Origin: JAGXTF01 sp044224315
GTDB taxonomy: Bacteria; Bacteroidota; Bacteroidia; NS11-12g; UBA955
Assembly (NCBI GenBank): GCA_044224315.1
Contig: JBGAKR010000001.1
Coordinates: 1 to 64,000, forward strand
Direction of reading: 5' to 3'
DNA: 64,000 nucleotides
Under the pieces are notes generated by a model that made no database searches, had not been told where the DNA came from, and worked only from the letters and a program-made list of their open reading frames with translations. Shown piece by piece: positions 39,601-47,396 of this stretch; position 1 is the first letter of the stretch; the number at the start of each line of letters is the position of its first letter. Made by a program: the position numbers and the translations under genes.

Positions 39601-39737
39601 TGTAAGCCAGATCCGATATCCTCCAAGTACAGCAATCTCATATCTGCTATCAAATATCCGATATCGTGATTGTAAGCCAGATCCAATATCCTCCAAGTAC
39701 AGCAATCTCATATCTGCTATCAAATATCGGCTATCCG
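39598..39737. repeat. 70-bp tandem duplication
   Basis: Two copies of a 70-base unit starting GATTGTAAGCCAGATCC (39598 and 39668), nearly identical over their length, with GATATC-type words at the junction. It directly follows the 21-bp minisatellite and precedes the 12-base repeats. Confidence 0.85.
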
Positions 39738-39743
39738 ATATCG

Positions 39744-39832
39744 GCTGTTGGTACGGCTGTTCCTTCGGCTGTCTTTCGGCTGTCTTTCGGCTGTTCATTC
39801 GGCTGTTCATTCGGCTGTTCATTCGGCTTTCT
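39744..39832. repeat. 11/12-bp tandem repeats
   Basis: Copies of CGGCTGTCTTT (11 bases) change into CGGCTGTTCATT (12 bases, three copies). The 12-base part could encode SFGC repeats, but no gene signal accompanies it. From 39833 to 40258 I see only an imperfect stem AACGC-TTGGGAG-GCGTT near 40120-40136 and no gene. Confidence 0.8.
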
Positions 39833-40258
39833 CAAAACAAATTTGTTTTTCTCCCAAAAAACAATTTGTTTTGACCCACTACCCATTCGTTTTTCAAATT
39901 ATCATACAACACTTATGCAGATTGGGTTTTAGGGAGGTTTTGTAATTATGCTATGGGACTGAAGGGCACGAAGTGTGTGAAAACAAGTTTAGAGTTAGAA
40001 GTTTAGAGTGAAGAGTTGGGACGCGGACGAGGGTTGGTTGACTTTTTTGGGTAACACTTTTTATCTGGATTATCTGAAAGGTTTTAATTTCATTTTTCGT
40101 GACTGAAGGCTTATTAAAAAAACGCTTGGGAGGCGTTGACAGAATTAGAAAATACTAAGGGAATTCAGAGACATAGATCTCTCTATACCATCTGAATTTA
40201 TGCTCATGTAAGTACGCAAAGCATCCAAAAAATCAAAAGTCCATTCGACGATTTATAT

Positions 40259-40360
40259 TATAACTTATATTTGTAAATATGACACGATTGAATCAGACCT
40301 GTTCATTAGTAAATCGACAAATAGGTCTGATTTTATCAGACCTATTTGTAAGTTATAGCC
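40259..40360. other. attC-like imperfect inverted repeat, left boundary of the ATPase gene
   Basis: Outer arms TATAACTTA (40259-40267) and TAAGTTATA (40349-40357) are perfect complements. They enclose a hairpin with a 15-bp perfect stem (ACAAATAGGTCTGAT / ATCAGACCTATTTGT, 40317-40349, loop TTT). The right end reads GTTATAGCCAAT, exactly as at the right end of the site at 42274-42410. The ATPase start follows 19 bases later. The architecture resembles integron attC sites (AAC ... GTT ends, internal stem), but this is my inference; the stem alone could also be a transcription or translation attenuator. Confidence 0.5.
40317..40349. promoter_or_regulatory. 15-bp perfect hairpin in the ATPase leader
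   Basis: Stem ACAAATAGGTCTGAT with loop TTT and the full complement, ending 30 bases before the ATPase ATG. On either strand it lacks a strong following T-run, so it is not a standard terminator. It could be an operator, a leader hairpin or part of the attC-like site. Confidence 0.5.
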
Positions 40361-40379
40361 AATCATAAAAAGAATCACC

Positions 40380-42254
40380 ATGATAAAAGAAGTTCATTTA
40401 AAAAAATTTAAAAAGTTTAAAGATACAACCATCAAAATTGCTCCTTTTTCAATTTTAATGGGTGAAAATAGTTCTGGAAAAACAACTGTTATTCAGTCCA
40501 TTAATTTATCCTTAAACATTTTCTCTCGCTTTGACCTAATTCATGAAACCGGTAGTACATATAGTGTACGTAGTAAAGGAATAGGATTCACTGAATTACC
40601 TGGGTTAAAAATTGCTGATTTTAGAGAATTATATTATTCAAAAATATCAAGAGGATCGAAGACGAAAATAACTGGAGATGGGCAAATAGGAACTGTCATT
40701 ACATTAACAGACGAAAGAGATAATAAATTTAAACTCCAAGTATCTTCTTTGTTTGGAGGGTACAATGTGAAGTGCATTTCAAATACCTCGGAAATACAAA
40801 ACGCGCCCGATTTACATTTAAAAAAGCCTCTTTATATATCAGGATTTGTTGGGCTAGTTGCAGCGGAGGAAAGATCTTTTCCAGTCGCAATTCAAGAAAG
40901 GCTTTTATCTGGACAGGCGAGTTCAATAATTCGTAACTTAATTTTAGACACTAAGACAAAATCTCCAAAAAATTTTGATTTATTGAGGAAAAGATTAAAG
41001 GATGATTTCAATTTTTCAATTGACAACATTGACTTCGAAGAAACTAAAGACCTTTATGTTAAAGCTCGTTATGCGGAGTCACATGATAATTCGAAAGTAA
41101 TTTTTGATTTCAACGCTTCAGGAAGTGGATTCATGCAGATTTTGCAGATACTTACACCGATATATCGGTACTGTCCAGAAGAAAGTAATATAGTCCTTCT
41201 AGATGAGCCTGATGCACATCTACATCCTAATTTACAAGCATCTCTTGCGAAAACACTAAGAGAAATCCAAAAAGAATTAAATATTCAAATTATTATTTCA
41301 ACACATTCTACAACAATAATAAGATTAGCGGAGCCTTCCGAAGTAATACCAATTTCATCATCTAATCAAATTAACAGCCCCCTAGCAAAAGTGGAAGACG
41401 TTGAAAATGAAATTAGTGCAAAAATAGATACATACAGTTTAGGAAAGTCCGTAATAAGTGGCAAATTACTTTTTATTGAAGATCAAAAAACTGAAATATT
41501 AGAAGCTTTTGAGAAGAAAGCTGGCAAGATGATTTTTAACGGTGCTCGTACTATTCCAGTGTTGAAAGGAAGGGGGAAAGACGATAAAATCCCCTATAAT
41601 ATCGGTGACGTAATTGGCAAATTTACAGAAAAGGAAATTGAGATTTTTATAATTCGAGATGGTGATAGTATTGAATCACAATGGCGTGATGAATTGTTAC
41701 AATTTGCGACAGGAAAAAATGTAAAACTCATAATATTAGAGCGACACGAAATCGAAAACTATATTCTTGAGCCTAGCTTCATTTTAAGAGTTTTGGAAAA
41801 AAAATATTCGGGTCAGGGTGAGATAACGTTAGAATTACTAAAAGAAAAAATCAGTAATTTTTTAAGTAACACAATTCAATTAAATAGATTTCAATTTGAT
41901 GACAACCTTGAAGATAGTATATATAAAACTGCTCTAGTTGTAGGCAAATCAGAGTATAGAAATCCACAATTAAGTAAATCAGATGCAATTGCGGCTCGAG
42001 AGAAATATTCTACTCTTACCGAGTTTGAAGATTTGGTTAAGTATGGAATGGGTAAGGAAACTTTATCACAATTACTTACTTTTCTTAATGAAAAAGGCTT
42101 CAATTTGTCCAAAAAAGAGATTATTTCAGCAATTGACTTCGTACCACTGGAAATTGAAAACATTTTCAATCAGCTAGGATCAAATGAAGAAATAAGACAA
42201 CCTGAATTATTTCCTGATCTTGCTGAAGAAACTGATGAAGAATATGAAAATTAG
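40380..42254 (+). CDS. ABC-type ATPase fused to TOPRIM/DUF4435-like domain (OLD or fused PARIS-type defence protein)
   Basis: 624 residues. ATPase part: Walker A GENSSGKTT (28-36), a signature-like ASGSGFMQ (about 245-252), Walker B VLLDEP (272-277) with the D-loop DAHLHP, and the switch histidine H309 in STHST. C-terminal part: E367 in LLFIEDQ and D427-x-D429 in IRDGDS, the acidic triad of TOPRIM folds, followed by ERHEIENYIL (about 453-462), a pattern typical of DUF4435. Families with this layout include OLD nucleases and the merged form of the PARIS antiphage system (AriA-AriB). The gene is much richer in A and T than its neighbours and lies alone between two attC-like repeats, so it was probably acquired. 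No partner gene is needed for the merged form; activity is not shown. Confidence 0.8.
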   Translation: MIKEVHLKKFKKFKDTTIKIAPFSILMGENSSGKTTVIQSINLSLNIFSRFDLIHETGSTYSVRSKGIGFTELPGLKIADFRELYYSKISRGSKTKITGDGQIGTVITLTDERDNKFKLQVSSLFGGYNVKCISNTSEIQNAPDLHLKKPLYISGFVGLVAAEERSFPVAIQERLLSGQASSIIRNLILDTKTKSPKNFDLLRKRLKDDFNFSIDNIDFEETKDLYVKARYAESHDNSKVIFDFNASGSGFMQILQILTPIYRYCPEESNIVLLDEPDAHLHPNLQASLAKTLREIQKELNIQIIISTHSTTIIRLAEPSEVIPISSSNQINSPLAKVEDVENEISAKIDTYSLGKSVISGKLLFIEDQKTEILEAFEKKAGKMIFNGARTIPVLKGRGKDDKIPYNIGDVIGKFTEKEIEIFIIRDGDSIESQWRDELLQFATGKNVKLIILERHEIENYILEPSFILRVLEKKYSGQGEITLELLKEKISNFLSNTIQLNRFQFDDNLEDSIYKTALVVGKSEYRNPQLSKSDAIAAREKYSTLTEFEDLVKYGMGKETLSQLLTFLNEKGFNLSKKEIISAIDFVPLEIENIFNQLGSNEEIRQPELFPDLAEETDEEYEN

Positions 42255-42273
42255 AAAATAATATAGAATGACT

Positions 42274-42410
42274 GGCTATAACAGCAGTTCGGCAAAATGG
42301 AGGTTTGACGTGCTTCTATGACAGTTTAATGTTTATACAAAGTGCAGTTCTGCGATTTAACATTTGTGTAAAAATGCCGCCACTTCGCCAAGCTGCAAAC
42401 CGTTATAGCC
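42274..42410. other. attC-like imperfect inverted repeat after the ATPase gene
   Basis: Arms GGCTATAAC (42274-42282) and GTTATAGCC (42402-42410) are perfect 9-base complements. Inside them GCAGTTCGGC (left) pairs with GCCAAGCTGC (right) with one mismatch and one G-T pair; the right side carries five unpaired bases (AAACC) against one on the left, an asymmetry like that of attC. It begins 20 bases after the ATPase stop. The right end CCAAGCTGCAAACCGTTA is shared with the site at 47261-47391. Confidence 0.55.
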
Positions 42411-42687
42411 AATGCTAGGATGACCGTTCTAAAGTCGATTGACGGACCAAAATTTAATTATAAAACCAAAGACAAACCATTTTGACAAGTGACCAAAGAC
42501 ATACAAACCATATCGCAAAGGGACAACGACTAAACCGACCTGATGTTTTTTATTTTTTCCCACCGCATTTTTTTAAAAACAATTATAGCCATCCGCACAA
42601 ACGGCAGATTTGTTTTTGCCCAACCCAAAAGCCAACGCTTTGCAAAATCAAAAGAGCCGATTTTTTTAACGCACCTAAATTGATCGT
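42411..42687. other. Non-coding leader before the GTPase gene
   Basis: 277 bases without a gene. It contains A-rich sequence and a segment TTTGTTTTTGCCCAACCC ... TTTGCAAAATCAAAAGAGCC that can fold imperfectly. No promoter matching the Bacteroidota TTTG / TANNTTTG pattern was convincing. Confidence 0.5.
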
Positions 42688-45003
42688 ATGAGTTCAAAGA
42701 AGCCAGTTGAAATACACAAGTCCCATCAAAATGAAAGGAAATCAAAGAGGAACTTTGAATCACTTCTTGACAACCTAAATATGCGAATGGCTTTTCCGTG
42801 GGCTGACAATGACTATGGCATTGATGGGCAAGTTGAACTTATTAGCCCTATAAAAAACTCAGACAGCTTCAGACCCGACAGTAAATTTTTTCTCATTCAG
42901 CTGAAATCAACTGAATCTTTAAAAACAGTTGGCAAGAACATCTCCTTCGCAGTTCCAGTCAAAAAAATTATCCAATGGTTCAGTGCGAACTTACCAGTAA
43001 TGTTTGTGCTAAATGATTTAAAAAATAAATGCTTCTACTCTATTTGGATTGATGAGAAACTAATCAGCACATTAGATAGCACCAATTCAAATTGGGTAAA
43101 CCAAGGAGACATTACTCTGAAAATACCAACGCACAACAACTTTTCAAATTACTCTTTAGAGACAATCAGAGATTATGTATTGAGTTGGAAAGTTCCATCA
43201 AGAAAAATTATTGAAGCAGGAACTTACTTTGAATTAAAAGATAAGTGCAATTCAAATCTTTCTGCATATCATGAAATAAGCAAACCATTCAATTTTGATT
43301 CAGTCAATCATTCTGTGAAAGCATTGAATAATCAAATTGAACAAGCTATTTATAGAATTGCAATAACAGGACCTTCAAGAGTTGGCAAAAGTTCTTTGAT
43401 AAATGCTTTATTAAGAAGAAAAGACATCTCGCCAACAGGCATTTTCCAAACAACTGGAGTTCCAATTCAAATACTCCCTGGGAAAGAAGATTTAGTAAGA
43501 GTAACTTTTAGAAGCGGCAAAGCCGCTTCTCACAAGTTTTCTAAAGAGATCATTAAAAGTTATGCTTCGCAAACCAAAAACGAAGACAACAAAAAAGAAG
43601 TAACGCTTTTGGCAATTCACTTAGCTAACCGACAACTTGAACAAGGCGTTTCTTTTTTTGATATTCCCGGACTTGACGACCCTGATGAAAATATTTACAA
43701 CTATACATGGAGCACGGTTACTAAATCCAATGCAATACTTTACTTGATTGATTCTTCTCCCTTTGAAAATGGCGGATACATTTTTAAAAGCGAATACAAA
43801 AAGCACATTCTCGAATTAGGGCAATCTCTTGACAAAATATTTTTGGTGTTCACCAAAATAAATGCTCTAACGGGAAACAAGTTGCAACAACTTCAAGACA
43901 GAGTTACACTAGACCTAAAAAAATACAACCTGTACGATAAAGTTTCAGGCAAAATCTATTTTATCAGTGCGGAAGAAAGTTTAGATGTAAGGTTAAAGAA
44001 AAAGAAAGGCATCGATACTGTTCAAAAATTGGAAGATGATATTTGGGCTTATCTCCTAAAGGAAAATAAAATCGGATTAGTCAATTTGAATTTTGTAAAC
44101 AGAGAAATAATAAATTCAACAAAAGATTTTGAAGGCATCCTAAATGCAAGATTATTTGACAATGAGAAACGAAAAAAACTTGTTGCAGCAATTGAAACTG
44201 TAAAAGGGAAAATTCCTGAGCTTTCCAAATTGTATTCTAGTCGTGAAGCAGAAATTAGAAAAGGCATTTCAATTTCACTTGAAAATCGCAAACATAATTT
44301 GCTTTTGGAGCTTGAAACTTATCTGAAATCTTTACCAGTCAACAATGATTTGCCAGATAAAAAAACATTGCAAAATTATCTTTCACAAGGCGGTCATAAA
44401 ACTTTGCAGCAAACAAACATTGAGTATACCCATCAAGTGAACCTCTTAAAAGAAATGATTGATAACTGGATTGAGGATAACCTAAAACAAGTGAGAGAAA
44501 TTATTGCGGGTAATTCAAAACAAAAACTTGTTGACTTCTCAGAGGTTGAAAAATTTGAAACACCATCAATTGATCTTTCAACTTCTTTTGGTGTCGGCTT
44601 GTTTACAGGTATAATTGGTTTTATTATCAATCCACCTGCTGCAATCTTAGCTGGGATTGGCGGCTTCTTTGGAAACCTTGTTCTATCAGCGGCAGAACGC
44701 AGGGCAAAACGAATTAGTAAAATAATGGATGGAGCAAGAAAGTGTTACAATGAGCAATTCAAAAAAATAAATACGGCTTACATGGATTTAGTGAAGGAGC
44801 ATTCAAAATTGATTATTGATTACGCCAACAACAAAATCAATTCCTTTTTTACCGACCTTCAAAAGCAAGTGAAAAAATTAAGTAGCCCAATTACAGAGTC
44901 AGAAACTAAACAGTATCAAATGGCTTTTAAAGAAATTGAAACATTGCGGGAAAATATTCAAAGAATTGATTCTGAAATAAACTCATGGTATACTTCCATC
45001 TAA
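42688..45003 (+). CDS. DUF4365-like nuclease domain fused to dynamin-like GTPase
   Basis: 771 residues. Residues 1-170 resemble DUF4365, a PD-(D/E)xK-type nuclease domain: D46 and E50 in GIDGQVEL and Q71-x-K73 in LIQLKSTES. A GTPase domain follows (about 220-460): G1 GPSRVGKSS (228-236), switch threonines TTG (255-257), G3 DIPG (325-328) and G4 TKIN (389-392; the usual aspartate is asparagine). A long helical region leads to a hydrophobic glycine-rich segment (about 634-668, FGVGLFTGIIGFIINPPAAI) that could insert into membrane, then a C-terminal coiled coil (670-771). This is the bacterial dynamin-like layout with a nuclease added. The downstream HEPN-motif gene starts 25 bases later. An antiphage role is inferred from domain types and context. 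Confidence 0.78.
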   Translation: MSSKKPVEIHKSHQNERKSKRNFESLLDNLNMRMAFPWADNDYGIDGQVELISPIKNSDSFRPDSKFFLIQLKSTESLKTVGKNISFAVPVKKIIQWFSANLPVMFVLNDLKNKCFYSIWIDEKLISTLDSTNSNWVNQGDITLKIPTHNNFSNYSLETIRDYVLSWKVPSRKIIEAGTYFELKDKCNSNLSAYHEISKPFNFDSVNHSVKALNNQIEQAIYRIAITGPSRVGKSSLINALLRRKDISPTGIFQTTGVPIQILPGKEDLVRVTFRSGKAASHKFSKEIIKSYASQTKNEDNKKEVTLLAIHLANRQLEQGVSFFDIPGLDDPDENIYNYTWSTVTKSNAILYLIDSSPFENGGYIFKSEYKKHILELGQSLDKIFLVFTKINALTGNKLQQLQDRVTLDLKKYNLYDKVSGKIYFISAEESLDVRLKKKKGIDTVQKLEDDIWAYLLKENKIGLVNLNFVNREIINSTKDFEGILNARLFDNEKRKKLVAAIETVKGKIPELSKLYSSREAEIRKGISISLENRKHNLLLELETYLKSLPVNNDLPDKKTLQNYLSQGGHKTLQQTNIEYTHQVNLLKEMIDNWIEDNLKQVREIIAGNSKQKLVDFSEVEKFETPSIDLSTSFGVGLFTGIIGFIINPPAAILAGIGGFFGNLVLSAAERRAKRISKIMDGARKCYNEQFKKINTAYMDLVKEHSKLIIDYANNKINSFFTDLQKQVKKLSSPITESETKQYQMAFKEIETLRENIQRIDSEINSWYTSI

Positions 45004-45028
45004 TCAAACAAATAATTCAGAGAAAGTC

Positions 45029-46516
45029 ATGAGCTACACACCAATTAAAAAAAACATTGAACCTTCCTTTGAGAAAGTACTTGAACTAATAAATCCATCA
45101 ACTTATACGGTTAAGCTGACAGGGCATCATCTGGACGGCAGAGTATTTGAAATTACAAAAGGAGACAGACAATATGATTTTAGTTCTGCTTCAACAATAC
45201 TGAAAGGTGTTCAAACTCATAAAGAAATTCAATTTAAAAGTAATGACAATGTTGAATTTGCTAAAGCAAACTATTCGTTATTTTCGCTGGGCAAATACAT
45301 TTGGTTGAACAGCATTTCTTATGACGGAGATTTTCATCAAAAAATATTTTCAGGTGGAATATCAAGTTTTTCAACATGCAAAAACACAACTGATTTAGAC
45401 AATAAATTTCATCGCTGCATTATTCCTGTTGGAGTAAAAGAGGCGTTTAATATCCATGACTATCAACGCCTCTACTTTGTCACTCCAAACAAAAAATCAC
45501 TTCACTACATACTTCTCAATATTTCAGGAGAAACTTATCATTTGTTCAATTACAATCTAGGGACAGATTACTATTTAATAATTGACAGCATTCAGCAATC
45601 AACTTTAAACCTTTTTCAGAAAAAATGTTTCAATGCGTTATTAGCATTAGGATTTATCAACGGTAACTTAATTCACGATGAGTGTTTCATTGTCTCATAC
45701 ACTGATGATAAGATGGAAATGCCAGAGAACATTCTCTATCACTCCATGAGAGCATCTGTTAAAACCAATCAAGGAACTTTCACTACGAATCCGTTTTCAG
45801 TTAACCATGATATAGATTTTGAAAGAGATGAGAAGGGTAAGTTGAAAAAGGAAATCTACGACAAACTTTATGAAGATATTTATGACTTTTCAGCAGATGT
45901 GTTTTCAAAGTTAGCTTCTCTATTTTTTGAAAAAGAAAAATTACAAAGAGCTTCTTTAATATTTATTCAAAGCCATATAGCTTCATTGGAAATAAAAATC
46001 CCCAACTATTATGTTGCTATTGAAGCAATCACAGCACATATTACAAGCGAAGTTGAAACTAAAAAGGAATCCCTTAGCCCAATCAAGGATGCAAAACTTG
46101 CAAACGAACTAATTAATCAAATAACTGAGCTAGCCACAAAGACTAAATCAGAAAAAGGGTTGAATGATGAAGATTTCAATATAGAGATAATATTAAAAAA
46201 CATCAACAAGTTAAATGCACCACCTAATGCAGATAGGCTTTCTGAGTCATTCACTCATATCGGCTATACTCTTTCAAAAGAACAAAAAGATATTCTCAAA
46301 GACCGTAACAGGTTTCTTCACGGCAGTTTTCTTAAAACAATTGGTGACGATGTTGAGTTTAGAGAAGGATTACACACTGCTTTAAGATTGCAGTTTATGA
46401 TTGCAGTTTTGGTATACAAGTTAGCAGGGTTTACTGGAAAGATAATTAATTATGCGGAGTTGTGGTCGCATATAACTGAGAAAAAACTTGACGAAGAACG
46501 CTTAGTGAAAATATAG
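45029..46516 (+). CDS. HEPN-motif protein (ApeA-like), partner of the GTPase
   Basis: 495 residues. The N-terminal half is beta-rich (TVKLTGHHLDGRVFEITKG, YIWLNSISYDG) and recalls the N-terminal region of ApeA-type proteins. The C-terminal half is helical and carries the HEPN ribonuclease motif R-x4-H as RNRFLH (R426 to H431) followed by G, in the context KDRNRFLHGSF. By family HEPN proteins cleave RNA when released by a trigger and serve in abortive infection and toxin systems. It is 25 bases downstream of the DUF4365-GTPase gene on the same strand, hence probably one transcript. The assignment to ApeA is tentative; the HEPN motif is what I can see. Confidence 0.7.
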   Translation: MSYTPIKKNIEPSFEKVLELINPSTYTVKLTGHHLDGRVFEITKGDRQYDFSSASTILKGVQTHKEIQFKSNDNVEFAKANYSLFSLGKYIWLNSISYDGDFHQKIFSGGISSFSTCKNTTDLDNKFHRCIIPVGVKEAFNIHDYQRLYFVTPNKKSLHYILLNISGETYHLFNYNLGTDYYLIIDSIQQSTLNLFQKKCFNALLALGFINGNLIHDECFIVSYTDDKMEMPENILYHSMRASVKTNQGTFTTNPFSVNHDIDFERDEKGKLKKEIYDKLYEDIYDFSADVFSKLASLFFEKEKLQRASLIFIQSHIASLEIKIPNYYVAIEAITAHITSEVETKKESLSPIKDAKLANELINQITELATKTKSEKGLNDEDFNIEIILKNINKLNAPPNADRLSESFTHIGYTLSKEQKDILKDRNRFLHGSFLKTIGDDVEFREGLHTALRLQFMIAVLVYKLAGFTGKIINYAELWSHITEKKLDEERLVKI

Positions 46517-46559
46517 AAAAATTCAAAAGAGAAAATCAAACGATAAAAATACTATTAGC

Positions 46560-47033
46560 AAAAAGCATATTGCAATTATTCAATTGCGTGATGCCATTGA
46601 ATTTTATTACAACAAAAGCTACATTTAATCAATTACTTTGGGAGCAGCAGCAGAATAAATTTTAGGGAAATTATCAGACGAAAAATATTCAAGACAACTC
46701 GGTAGACCAGTAAAATATAACTACGCAGACGATGCAGCATTTTTAATTGCTCATTTCATTCCCAACGGTGAAATTGACTTAACAACTTTGACCGAAGAAG
46801 AACAAAAGCAATATTTTCACGACATTCAGCGACAGTTTATTTCAGTCCGCAACAAGACACGAAACAAACTCAAGCATAAAAACGAAGGAGAATAAGAAGT
46901 TGAATTTTCAAACTTTAGACAAGTTACCGAAGTCCATATTGCAGAAGCAATTGTGAACTACAGGCTATTTAAAAACGAATTACCTGAGGACGAAATAATT
47001 TTCAAATTCAGTAATGAAAAGGGAATTAGTTAA
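46560..47033 (+). pseudogene. Decayed gene of a conserved hypothetical family (three in-frame TAA stops)
   Basis: One frame reads coherently as protein from KKHIAIIQLRDAIEFYYNKSYI through SITLGAAAE, ILGKLSDEKYSRQLGRPVKY, HDIQRQFISVRNKTRNKLKH to IFKFSNEKGIS, interrupted by TAA at 46626-46628, 46656-46658 and 46893-46895, and ending in TAA at 47031. Each interruption is one base from CAA or GAA. There is no ATG at the expected start. The sequence around AITLGAAAEEILGKL is like hypothetical proteins often found near defence genes. Readthrough of TAA is very unlikely, so it is a relic. Confidence 0.7.
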
Positions 47034-47045
47034 AAACTATCGCAC

Positions 47046-47114
47046 AGGTGTATGCAATTTTGCAAGCCTAACATGCCCAAGCTCAGCCCAAAGCTGGCAA
47101 AAGAGCATACACCT
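47046..47114. repeat. Long imperfect hairpin in non-coding DNA
   Basis: AGGTGTATGC (47046-47055) pairs with GCATACACCT (47105-47114) and, inside it, TTTTGC (47058-47063) pairs with GCAAAA (47097-47102), giving a 16-bp stem with a small bulge around 33 bases. It lies between the decayed gene and the next attC-like site. From 47115 to 47260 there is nothing recognisable. Confidence 0.65.
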
Positions 47115-47260
47115 TTCCAGCCCGTACAAAATTGATTTTAAAAAAATCTCCTCCCCTTCTGAAAATAAAAAAAACACCACCGCACAATCCGACACAACAA
47201 TGGCAGAGAAATGCAGTATTGACAATGATTTTCAGACACAGTGGACAAAGGGCCTACTTA

Positions 47261-47391
47261 TTACAGCGGCTTGGTTTAATGGGTGCGGAAGTGGTAACAT
47301 AAATAGTCGCTCATTTAATAACTATTTGTGCCTGTTTGACAGTAAAGTGCTCCGAAGCCCCAATTACACCAAGCTGTAAACCGTTAGCGAC
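47261..47391. other. attC-like imperfect inverted repeat before the cyclase-like gene
   Basis: Left TTACAG-CGG-CTTGG (47261-47274) pairs with right CCAAG-CTGTAA (47369-47379), leaving three extra bases on the left. The right end AAGCTGTAAACCGTTAGCG matches the site at 42274-42410 (AAGCTGCAAACCGTTATAG). The coding frame of the cyclase-like gene starts a few bases after GTTAGC. The outer left arm is decayed. Confidence 0.5.
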
Positions 47392-47396
47392 CATTT

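Noticed and set aside
37927..40258. Insertion sequence
   Set aside because: No transposase frame, no terminal inverted repeats with target duplication; only short repeats.
47014..47379. 121-residue open frame
   Set aside because: It begins inside the decayed gene and runs through a hairpin and an attC-like repeat; composition is not protein-like.
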